Source: Flavobacterium psychrophilum (GTDB lineage Bacteria; Bacteroidota; Bacteroidia; Flavobacteriales; Flavobacteriaceae). Taken from it: a stretch of 13,581 bases of DNA. Each line of letters opens with the position of its first letter. The stretch's first letter is position 1. The stretch is taken from NCBI GenBank assembly GCA_945861915.1, contig CAMAWK010000039.1:1-13581 (forward strand). The letters are read 5' to 3'. Below are positions 7,135 to 13,559 of the stretch, piece by piece. The position numbers were made by a program, and so were the translations under genes. The notes under the pieces were generated by a model. That model did no database searches. It saw nothing but the letters and a program-made list of their open reading frames with translations, and was not told the DNA's origin.

Positions 7135-8007
7135 TTAGAATTTTAATGGATAAGTCTCTTGATGCAAAAAATCCTTTGGAAACTGTTCCTCATTAGCAAA
7201 TCCGAGTTCAATATCTCGACCATCACTAGGGATATAATTGGTTTTAAAAATATAATCCCAAATTGATAATGATAAAGCAAAATTGCTCCCATACCGATTG
7301 GGCATTTCCTTTGCATGGTGCCAAATGTGCATTTTTGGATTGTTAAAAATGTATTTTAAAATTCCGTAATCCCACCCCAAATTGGCGTGGTTCAAATGAC
7401 CAATCGTGATGGCAAAAAAGTGAACGATAAAAACGTCTTCAACACTAAATCCGCCAACGAGTGCCATAGGTATATAGAGCATCGATTTATAAATCACTGG
7501 TTCCATCCAATGATACCGCAAATGGGCAGCAAAACCCATTTGTTTGACGGAATGATGTACTTTGTGAAAATTCCAAAAAAACGGTACTCGATGCAACATT
7601 CTGTGCGTAATCCATTGCATAAAATCGGAAACCAGAAAGAAAATCAATAACGAAATTATTTTTGGAAATTCTGATAAATTAACTAGTTGAATTGATTGTA
7701 ATTCTAAGTTAAAAACGCTTAATAAATCTTTGAAAACCTGTTCCGTAACATTTGATAAGGCAATCAAAACTATCAGATTGAGCAGAAAAAAATTGAAGAA
7801 CATATAAAAAATGTCCAACCAAAAATCTTTTCTAAAAATAGGTTGATTTTTTCGCCAAGGAAATAGAATTTCTAACAAAAAAACCAACAAAGAAATAGCA
7901 ATTAACCCATAAAAATAGTTTTCGATATGCACCGAAACGAGTTCGTTTTTCAGATAATTAAAATAATCTGAATAGGAATTGAGTACTATTTCTTTATAAT
8001 TATTCAT
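7135..8007 (-). CDS. Fatty acid hydroxylase / sterol desaturase family membrane protein
   Basis: Integral membrane di-iron oxygenase family, 290 residues. Membrane segments are visible at about 32-50 (YGLIAISLLVFLLEILFP), 63-87, 115-133, 172-190 and 192-204. The histidine clusters that bind the di-iron centre are present and correctly spaced: HRMLH (135-139), HKVHH (148-152), HxxxH as HLRYH (162-166), HLNH (204-207) and HIWHH (227-231). Members hydroxylate or desaturate lipids (sterols, fatty acids, alkylglycerols); Flavobacteria rarely make sterols, so a lipid or carotenoid-like substrate is more likely. It begins exactly where the barrel-protein gene ends (8008) and is followed two bases later by DUF547. 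Its place inside an arsenosugar operon raises the possibility of a lipid-linked product, which is inference. Confidence 0.9.
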   Translation of the reverse strand: MNNYKEIVLNSYSDYFNYLKNELVSVHIENYFYGLIAISLLVFLLEILFPWRKNQPIFRKDFWLDIFYMFFNFFLLNLIVLIALSNVTEQVFKDLLSVFNLELQSIQLVNLSEFPKIISLLIFFLVSDFMQWITHRMLHRVPFFWNFHKVHHSVKQMGFAAHLRYHWMEPVIYKSMLYIPMALVGGFSVEDVFIVHFFAITIGHLNHANLGWDYGILKYIFNNPKMHIWHHAKEMPNRYGSNFALSLSIWDYIFKTNYIPSDGRDIELGFANEEQFPKDFLHQETYPLKF

Positions 8008-8829
8008 TTATAATTTTGCGTAAACTCCGAAATTAATTGAGGGTGCTAATGGTGCATTATCAATTCCCATGGCTCCCAAAACTGAAGCATTTGCTCCAAA
8101 TTTATCTTTAGTAAATTCGTAATTTGCTTTTAGACCAATAGTATTATAGGTTTGTCTGTCGAGATAAGAAGACCATTGTTTATTATCATTTTCAAAAGCA
8201 TTTTCTTTTGAAACAATATTTCGAGTGTCTAAAAACAACATAATGTGTCCTTTCGGAATAATTTTGTAACCCACTTCGGCAGTAAATTTAAAATAATCGG
8301 AATAGGCATTATCCATATAACCATAGCCAATATTCCCAAAATAATACCATTTTCCTTTACTCGAACCCGCAGTCAAATATGACACAATTGTCGAAGCATT
8401 AAAACCCGTACTCAATCCCGATTCAGAATCAAATGTGGCTGTTTTGGGCGAATAGTGAATTCCTGAACTAATTTTCCAAGCTTTGTCATACAATTTGTAT
8501 TTAAAACCTAAAGTGATATTTCCAATTCCTGAAAAACTTTTTGAAATATTTGGTGTAGTTGATTCGAATCCAACCGATTTGTAAGGCAAAACGAGTTGGG
8601 CTTCGAGTTTGTTTGTAATACCATATTCGCTATACACTTGCAATGTTACATCCGAAAAATCGGCATTCAATTCAACTTTCTTTCCATCTTGCTGGGCTTG
8701 ATTGTAAAAAATACCCGAAAAGCCCACTTGCACATACGCTTTTCCTTTATCCTTTGTCCACGGACTTTGCGCTTGTGAAGTTTGAATTAGCAACACAAAT
8801 AAACTGAATACTGTAATTGAATTTCTCAT
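8008..8829 (-). CDS. Outer-membrane beta-barrel protein (transporter-like)
   Basis: 273-residue exported protein. Signal peptide 1-20 (MRNSITVFSLFVLLIQTSQA) cut before QSPW. The mature part is a run of amphipathic strands with aromatic girdles: GKAYVQVGFSGIFYN, DVTLQVYSEYGITNKLEAQL, GIGNITLGFKYKLYD, KWYYFGNIGYGYMD, FTAEVGYKIIPKGHIMLFLD and a last strand INFGVYAKL. The opening SPWTKDKGKAYVQ and the segment YSEYGITNKLEAQLVLPY recall the 'transporter'/MetA-pathway-like barrels. It may form an outer-membrane pore for an arsenic compound or substrate, judged only from context. It lies 27 bases after arsM and ends directly against the hydroxylase-family gene. Confidence 0.75.
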   Translation of the reverse strand: MRNSITVFSLFVLLIQTSQAQSPWTKDKGKAYVQVGFSGIFYNQAQQDGKKVELNADFSDVTLQVYSEYGITNKLEAQLVLPYKSVGFESTTPNISKSFSGIGNITLGFKYKLYDKAWKISSGIHYSPKTATFDSESGLSTGFNASTIVSYLTAGSSKGKWYYFGNIGYGYMDNAYSDYFKFTAEVGYKIIPKGHIMLFLDTRNIVSKENAFENDNKQWSSYLDRQTYNTIGLKANYEFTKDKFGANASVLGAMGIDNAPLAPSINFGVYAKL

Positions 8830-8856
8830 AATATTAATTTTTAAGTTTGTTTTATT

Positions 8857-9825
8857 TTAACAACAGCCGCCACCGTTGTAATGAAAAGTACTTTCGCTAA
8901 TAAATAGATCGTTTCGATTTAAATTGGCTAAGGCTTCAGCCGTTTTATCACACACAGCCAAAGGTTGATTTTTTAATAAAAAGTGTCCTTTTTTGTCATC
9001 AAAAGAATCATCTGAACCAAAATAAATAGCTGCTTTTCCGGTAAAAACACAAGGACCATCGGCTGGCATTGGATCTTTGATAGCGCAAACTTCGATACTT
9101 TCAATATAAATTAATTCGTCCGTTGGATAATTTAAAGGATCTAAAATTCTGTAAGGACGACGACCCCGAATTTCGATCGTTCCAAAACCTACATCGGTCA
9201 ATGCTTTAATATAATCAGCAATTGGAATACTGCCGCTCAAGCACATCGCTCGTAAATGATCATCGTTACGCAAGGTTTCATTCATGGGTTGTTCGCAAGT
9301 GGGATCACTCATGACCAATCGTCCGTGGGGTTTTAGAACACGATACATTTCCTGTAAAGCTTTTTTTAAATCTTCGGTTTTAAAAATATTAAACAAACAG
9401 TTTTGAGCAGCTACATCAATGCTCTCATTTTCAATAGGAAGGTTTAAGGCATCGCCTTTTTTGAGTTCTATAAATTCGCTTTTAAACCAATCATTTTGTT
9501 GTTCGGCCTCGACGAAATTTTTACGAGAAGCGTCCAACATTTCATCCACCACATCTACACCAATGACACCTCCTTTTTGACGGGAAAAATAGGCAAACTG
9601 CAATAACTCCATGCCACCTCCTACTCCAACATACAACACTTTTGGGTTATTGATTAAATCTTGAGCCGAAATGGTACTGCCACAACCATAATTCATTTCT
9701 TGCATACGCATCGGAATTTCTAGTCCAGGAAATTTCCAAATAGGAGTTGTGGTACAGCAAAGTCCAACGTCTGGTGTTAATGCTGCGTTTTTGTATAAAT
9801 CATTGGTAGCATTTAAATAGCTCAT
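8857..9825 (-). CDS. arsM: Arsenosugar biosynthesis arsenite methyltransferase ArsM
   Basis: SAM-dependent methyltransferase that methylates arsenite, giving the dimethylated arsenical used by ArsS. 322 residues from the chosen start. The arsenosugar-cluster form is marked by GLCCTTTPIWKFPGLEIP (21-38, Cys23/Cys24) and NYGCGST (45-51, Cys48), the class I SAM site VLYVGVGGGMELL (63-75), GVDVVDEML, the second site SIDVAAQNCLFNIF with Cys, and the C-terminal GGGCC (318-322). These cysteines are the likely arsenic ligands. Start: the frame is open to an ATG at 9849, but the first eight residues (MGVRGLIS) are encoded by the inverted repeat lying there; the ATG at 9825 (MSYLNATNDLYKNA) is the natural start. 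It is 51 bases downstream of the phosphorylase stop. Confidence 0.93.
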   Translation of the reverse strand: MSYLNATNDLYKNAALTPDVGLCCTTTPIWKFPGLEIPMRMQEMNYGCGSTISAQDLINNPKVLYVGVGGGMELLQFAYFSRQKGGVIGVDVVDEMLDASRKNFVEAEQQNDWFKSEFIELKKGDALNLPIENESIDVAAQNCLFNIFKTEDLKKALQEMYRVLKPHGRLVMSDPTCEQPMNETLRNDDHLRAMCLSGSIPIADYIKALTDVGFGTIEIRGRRPYRILDPLNYPTDELIYIESIEVCAIKDPMPADGPCVFTGKAAIYFGSDDSFDDKKGHFLLKNQPLAVCDKTAEALANLNRNDLFISESTFHYNGGGCC

Positions 9826-9832
9826 AGAAATA

Positions 9833-9927
9833 AGCCCCCTAACCCCCAAAGGGGCAATCGTTGAGGGAATTTTAAATTAATATTTGTTTAAAGCACCTCT
9901 AATTCCCCCTTTGGGGGCTAGGGGGCT
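9833..9927. repeat. Inverted repeat pair between the phosphorylase and arsM genes
   Basis: The left arm (9833-9854) reads AGCCCCCTAACCCCCAAAGG plus GG. The right arm (9905-9927), on the minus strand, is the same sequence with one change (TAG for TAA) and one more G; 21 of the 22 shared bases match. The arms are 50 bases apart in opposite orientation and could form one long GC-rich stem; each arm also holds its own CCCCC-AAA-GGGG hairpin. This is a dispersed element of the kind common in Flavobacterium genomes. The right arm lies in the 3' end of the phosphorylase gene, the left arm just upstream of the arsM start. Confidence 0.85.
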
Positions 9928-10728
9928 AATCAATTCTCTAAATATCGAAATCATTTTCGGTTCTGCTTTCGCAGCCAAATCCATAATTTCAGGAATATTA
10001 ACTGGTTTTAAGTCATCAGGATTGCATTCGTCCGTTAAAACTGAAATAGCCAAAACTGGCAATTTTAAATGATTTGCCACTATAACTTCTGGAACGGTGC
10101 TCATCCCAACTGCATCGGCACCTAGAATTTTTAACATTCTGTATTCGGCTTTGGTTTCGAGTTGTGGTCCAACCACCGCTGCATAAACACCTTTGTGTAA
10201 AATTATATTTTGGGATTGGGCAATGGCTATTGCTTGATTTCGTAAATCTAAATCATAAGGTTCGCTCATATCTACAAAACGTTCCCCAAAATCGGAAACA
10301 TTTGCGAAGGCAAGTGGAGAACTTCCTTGTAAATTAATATGATCTTCGATAAGGAATAATTCTCCTTTTTTGAAATTTAGATTAATACCTCCAGCGGCAT
10401 TTGAAATTAATAACTTTTGAATACCCAACGCTTTCAAAATTCGAATTGGAAACGTGATTTCTTGCAACGAATAGCCTTCGTATAAATGAAAGCGACCTTG
10501 CATAACAATTACTTTCTTACCTTCGAAGCTACCAAAAAGCAATTTTCCTGAATGAAACTCGACCGTTGAAACAGGGAAATTAGGAATGTCGCTATAATTT
10601 ATTTCTTGTTCAATTTGAATATGATTGACTAATTGTCCTAATCCTGTACCGAGAACAATACCTATTTCTGGATTTAAAAAACCGTTAGATTTCAAAAAAT
10701 CGACTGTTTGTTGGATTTTATTAGTCAT
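9877..10728 (-). CDS. Purine nucleoside phosphorylase (PNP-I type), arsenosugar cluster member
   Basis: Cytoplasmic trimeric-type purine nucleoside phosphorylase, 283 residues. Motifs: GIVLGTGLG (23-31), phosphate-binding GRFHLYEGYS (78-87), SNAAGGIN (109-116), GPQLETKAEYRMLK (187-200, with Glu195 aligning with human Glu201), GADAVGMSTVPEVIVA (203-218), and SVLTDEC (229-235). In human PNP the last site is SLITNKV, where Asn243 selects 6-oxopurines; here it is Asp233, a change known to favour adenine nucleosides. In this operon the likely substrate is the 5'-arsino-5'-deoxyadenosine made by ArsS, from which adenine is removed. The C-terminal residues 268-279 (SPLAPKGGIRGA) are encoded by a repeat, so the ancestral protein probably ended near IFRELI. 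The start at 10728 lies four bases after the TIGR04282 stop (10733). Confidence 0.92.
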   Translation of the reverse strand: MTNKIQQTVDFLKSNGFLNPEIGIVLGTGLGQLVNHIQIEQEINYSDIPNFPVSTVEFHSGKLLFGSFEGKKVIVMQGRFHLYEGYSLQEITFPIRILKALGIQKLLISNAAGGINLNFKKGELFLIEDHINLQGSSPLAFANVSDFGERFVDMSEPYDLDLRNQAIAIAQSQNIILHKGVYAAVVGPQLETKAEYRMLKILGADAVGMSTVPEVIVANHLKLPVLAISVLTDECNPDDLKPVNIPEIMDLAAKAEPKMISIFRELISPLAPKGGIRGALNKY

Positions 10729-10732
10729 GTAA

Positions 10733-11350
10733 CTATTTTATTTTTTGCTGTAAAAGTAGGTTATTCAAATAAAAATCGGAGGCAATTAAATCTTCAAAAG
10801 TGTCAATATCGTTTAGCGTTTCAATCAATGAATATTGGATGTTATTTTTTTCTAATTCCTTTAAAGTTGTGGACAATAAATTGGGCTGGCTCCACGGTTT
10901 ATCTTTAAAAACGGATGTCAATAAATGATTCATTCCCAGTAAATAATAGCCGCCATCTTCGGCTGGACCAAAAACAATGTTGTTCTTTTCTAATTCGCTA
11001 AACCCTTTTAAAATAATTTCTTTTGAAATATCGGGTAAATCCGAACCTATCAAAACAATACTTTCGTACCCTTCATTAAAACCGTCAATAAAAGCATTTC
11101 GCATTCTAGCTCCTAAATCCACTCCGAATTGCACTTTTTTAATAGAACCTAACCATTTTGAATGGACTAAAGCATCCGAAAAGTAAATGATTTTATCCAT
11201 TTCGCAGGTTTCAGTTGCTTGTTCGGTAATGGCAACTAATTCTTTATAGACTTCAAAAGCGGCTTCATTTCCAATAGTTTTAGCCAATCGGGTTTTTACT
11301 TTTCCCAATTTGATGTTTTTAACAAAAACTATGAGCAACTGCTTTTTCAT
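10733..11350 (-). CDS. TIGR04282 family arsenosugar biosynthesis glycosyltransferase
   Basis: Nucleotidyl/glycosyl transferase of 205 residues (DUF2064 type), the 'transferase 1' of ArsS clusters, with a fold like CofC/MobA transferases. Motifs: VFVKNIKLGKVKTRLAKTIG (8-27, the substrate phosphate-binding loop), QFGVDLGARMRNAF (74-87), IGSDLPDI (101-108), FGPAEDGGYYLLGM (127-140) and WSQPNLLSTTL, then NDIDTFEDL near the C-terminus. There is no signal peptide, so it is cytoplasmic. It probably works with the TIGR04283 protein on the sugar end of the pathway, activating or transferring a sugar; the exact step is not established from sequence. It starts 93 bases after arsS and overlaps nothing; the phosphorylase follows after four bases. 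Confidence 0.9.
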   Translation of the reverse strand: MKKQLLIVFVKNIKLGKVKTRLAKTIGNEAAFEVYKELVAITEQATETCEMDKIIYFSDALVHSKWLGSIKKVQFGVDLGARMRNAFIDGFNEGYESIVLIGSDLPDISKEIILKGFSELEKNNIVFGPAEDGGYYLLGMNHLLTSVFKDKPWSQPNLLSTTLKELEKNNIQYSLIETLNDIDTFEDLIASDFYLNNLLLQQKIK

Positions 11351-11443
11351 ATTTAGCTATTTATTGTTTTCTATCGGTCATATGTAATTCGCATATTTTC
11401 ATCTGCTTTTTCGAAAAATTTTAGGACATGCTCATTTCATATC

Positions 11444-12496
11444 TTAAACTACTGAACCTTGACAACTACTTCCTGCTCCAGCGGTACATCCGTAACAATG
11501 TTGCGAAATAACAATGTTACGATTGTTTAGCATATTTTCATTGAACTGTGAAATATGATTCTCTGAATTAGCCACTTTTAAACCCAACATTTGATTAAAA
11601 TCGCAATCGTATAAATAGCCATCCCAACTAACCGAAATGGTATTTTTGCACATCACATTCTCCACCGCTTTTGGATTGTAAGCGTCCACCAAAGCATGCA
11701 TATAGTCTTCATAATTATCTGAATTGATTAGATAATCTAAAAATCGAGAAATAGGCAAATTGGTAATAGCAAAAAGCGAATTAAACTCAACATCAAAATC
11801 TTCTTTTAATGCTTTTTTAAAATCATTTTCCAACCCTTTTTGGTCAGCTGGCAAAAAAGCACCCGAAGGATTGTAAACCAAATCGAGTTTTAAGGAACTA
11901 TTTTTTAGTCCATACCCCATTTCATTCAGCATTTGCAACGCAAGAATCGATTTATCAAAAACACCATTACCCCGCTGCTTGTCGGTTTTTTCTCTTTTGT
12001 AATATGGCAATGAAGATATAATATGAATATTATGTTTAGCAAAAAAATCAGGTAAATCATGGAACTTTTTGTTGGCTAGAATAATCGTTAGATTCGAACG
12101 AACAATGAAATCCTTCAACCCAATTTTGGAAGCTTCCTCCACAAACCAACGGAAATGAGGATTCATTTCGGGTGCGCCACCTGTTAAATCCAACGTATCG
12201 ACTTGGGTAGTTTTTAACACCTCCAAAATCTGAAGCATCGTTTCTTTGGTCATAATCTCTTTGCGATCTGGCCCAGCATCTACATGACAATGGGCACAAA
12301 CTTGATTGCACATATACCCCACATTTATTTGCAAAATTTCAATTTTGCTAGGTCGCATTGGAAACTGATTCGATTGCTTTATTTTTTCGGCAAAAGTGGG
12401 TAAAATACCCGTCTTAAAAATTCCGTTAGAGAGAATTTCAAGTTGTCTTTCTGTTTTAGAAAGCGGATTTTGAGAAGCTGAGAGAGATTGTAACAT
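11444..12496 (-). CDS. arsS: Arsenosugar biosynthesis radical SAM protein ArsS
   Basis: Radical SAM enzyme (350 residues) that couples a 5'-deoxyadenosyl group from SAM to a dimethylated arsenical, the committed step in arsenosugar formation. The 4Fe-4S site is CNQVCAHC (Cys63, Cys67, Cys70) followed by HVDAGPDR; LDLTGGAPEMNPHF (102-115) is the SAM-binding glycine region. Cys283 and Cys298 (MCKNTISVSWDGYLYDCDFN) and the tail HCYGCTAGAGSSCQGSVV with Cys334, Cys337 and Cys345 form the Cys-rich C-terminal domain that likely holds a second cluster or binds arsenic. Some family members carry selenocysteine in this tail; here all are ordinary Cys codons and the stop is TAA. The length is normal for the family. 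It lies 85 bases below the AhpD-like gene. Confidence 0.95.
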   Translation of the reverse strand: MLQSLSASQNPLSKTERQLEILSNGIFKTGILPTFAEKIKQSNQFPMRPSKIEILQINVGYMCNQVCAHCHVDAGPDRKEIMTKETMLQILEVLKTTQVDTLDLTGGAPEMNPHFRWFVEEASKIGLKDFIVRSNLTIILANKKFHDLPDFFAKHNIHIISSLPYYKREKTDKQRGNGVFDKSILALQMLNEMGYGLKNSSLKLDLVYNPSGAFLPADQKGLENDFKKALKEDFDVEFNSLFAITNLPISRFLDYLINSDNYEDYMHALVDAYNPKAVENVMCKNTISVSWDGYLYDCDFNQMLGLKVANSENHISQFNENMLNNRNIVISQHCYGCTAGAGSSCQGSVV

Positions 12497-12581
12497 AGTT
12501 TAATTAAGCAAATCAAATTTCAAAAATTTAATTCGGGTTTACTAATCAATTTTTCCTAAATAGTTATCAATTTTCAGATAA

Positions 12582-12917
12582 TTACATCGAAAGTTTATCA
12601 TATTTATTCATCATTTGAACACTGTGAACCAGCGTTGCGCCACCACGAATAGCGGCTGCTACATGAACTGCCTCCATCATTTCTTCTTTCGATATGCCTC
12701 GCTGTAAACCATCGCCAGTATAGGCATCGATACAATACGGACATTGAACCGTGTGAGAAACCGCCAAGGCGATCAATGATTTTTCACGGGCTGTTAAACT
12801 TCCTTCTTGAAAAACTTGACCATAATATTCGAAAAATTTAGCTCCTAATTCTGCATTCCAATCGCCTATTTTTCCGAACTTTTTTAAATCGGCTGGGTCG
12901 TAATATGTTTTTTCCAT
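12582..12917 (-). CDS. Arsenosugar biosynthesis-associated peroxidase-like protein (AhpD family)
   Basis: Small (111 residues) all-helical protein of the carboxymuconolactone decarboxylase/AhpD superfamily, the ArsS-associated subgroup (TIGR04169). The redox site is HTVQCPYCIDAYTGDGL (55-71) with Cys59-x-x-Cys62, and His85 (EAVHVAAAIRGGATLVH) sits in the partner helix as in AhpD. Such proteins act as peroxidase-like thiol redox partners; here the plausible job is to handle redox of the arsenical or protect the ArsS reaction, which is inference. Its start is separated by one base from the rhodanese gene stop, so the two are translationally close. The start MEKTYYDPADLKKF matches the usual family start. 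Confidence 0.9.
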   Translation of the reverse strand: MEKTYYDPADLKKFGKIGDWNAELGAKFFEYYGQVFQEGSLTAREKSLIALAVSHTVQCPYCIDAYTGDGLQRGISKEEMMEAVHVAAAIRGGATLVHSVQMMNKYDKLSM

Positions 12918-12918
12918 T

Positions 12919-13416
12919 TTAATATGTTTTAGTTCCTTTTTGTAAATACTTGCTCCAATCTTTAGAAAATCCGTGTACTTTTTGGGTTAGATTTTGATTA
13001 TTGTCAAAGACTTCTTCGTTATTATTTTTCCATCCAAAAATACCTCCGTACAAATTAAAGACATTTTTATATCCTGCTTTTTTTAGTTTAGTTCCAATAA
13101 TTTCACTTCGTATTCCAACAGAACAATATACGATAATCGTATCCGATAAGTCTCGATAGTTTTCTTTTACTTTTTGCAAATTAAATTGAATATAACCTAC
13201 GCAAGTTGCATTTTTCAAATGACTTACACCAAACTCTTTTTGCTCTCTGGTGTCTAGAACAATTGGGTTTTTAATTTTTTTAAATTCATTAATTGTCACA
13301 TACGGAATGGTCTTTTTGTTGTGTTGCAACAGCAAACTATCTATGGGGTTTTGGGCAAAAATGGTACATGATAAAAGTAAAAAAAGAAACTTCATATAAG
13401 TGAATTTTAACTTCAT
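12919..13416 (-). CDS. Exported rhodanese-like domain protein
   Basis: Secreted single-domain rhodanese (sulfurtransferase fold), 165 residues from the chosen start. A signal peptide (MKFLFLLLSCTIFA, cut before QNP) lies near the N-terminus; the start may be 13416 (MKLKFTYMKF) or 13395 (MKFLFLLL). The frame is open to 13470, but a TAnnTTTG box at 13475-13482 would put transcription start near there, excluding that ATG. Domain features: PIVLDTREQKEFGVSHLKNA, the active-site loop IIVYCSVGIRSE with the catalytic Cys, and NVFNLYGGIFGWKNN. The loop CSVGIRSE has the usual rhodanese spacing. It is the first gene of the arsenosugar run. A periplasmic persulfide or thiol role is likely but its substrate is unknown. 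Confidence 0.87.
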   Translation of the reverse strand: MKLKFTYMKFLFLLLSCTIFAQNPIDSLLLQHNKKTIPYVTINEFKKIKNPIVLDTREQKEFGVSHLKNATCVGYIQFNLQKVKENYRDLSDTIIVYCSVGIRSEIIGTKLKKAGYKNVFNLYGGIFGWKNNNEEVFDNNQNLTQKVHGFSKDWSKYLQKGTKTY

Positions 13417-13474
13417 TTTTAATAACCCCAACTCATAAAGCATTAAATGGATTTTATGATTCGAAAGCAAAATA

Positions 13475-13482
13475 CAAATCTA
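13475..13482 (-). promoter_or_regulatory. Candidate -7 promoter element of the arsenosugar operon
   Basis: The minus strand reads TAGATTTG, an exact match to the Bacteroidota -7 consensus TAnnTTTG. A TTG lies 15 bases upstream (13498-13500), slightly closer than the usual -33 spacing. Located 58 bases before the preferred rhodanese ATG, with the palindrome at 13501-13522 just upstream. Confidence 0.5.
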
Positions 13483-13500
13483 TGAAGATAAAAACAGCAA

Positions 13501-13522
13501 AATTGTCGTTTAACCGACAATT
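13501..13522. promoter_or_regulatory. Perfect palindrome, candidate operator upstream of the operon
   Basis: AATTGTCG (13501-13508) and CGACAATT (13515-13522) are perfect inverted 8-mers around TTTAAC. It sits next to the -33 region of the candidate promoter, a common place for a repressor or activator site. Confidence 0.5.
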
Positions 13523-13543
13523 AACATTTATTGTAATTTTATT

Positions 13544-13559
13544 GAGATAATTTTATCTC
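13544..13559. promoter_or_regulatory. Second perfect palindrome upstream of the operon
   Basis: GAGATAA (13544-13550) and TTATCTC (13553-13559) are perfect inverted 7-mers around TT. It could be a second regulator site or belong to a gene to the right of the window. Confidence 0.35.

Noticed and set aside
9826..9849. Upstream ATG of arsM adding MGVRGLIS
   Set aside because: These codons lie in the inverted repeat; the ATG at 9825 gives the expected N-terminus.
12057..12311. Open frame of 84 codons on the minus strand inside arsS
   Set aside because: Out-of-frame shadow of the well-supported radical SAM gene; composition is Ser/Cys/Arg-rich and non-protein-like.
13417..13470. Upstream ATG of the rhodanese gene
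   Set aside because: It would bury the signal peptide 25 residues in and lies at or before the transcription start implied by the -7 box.
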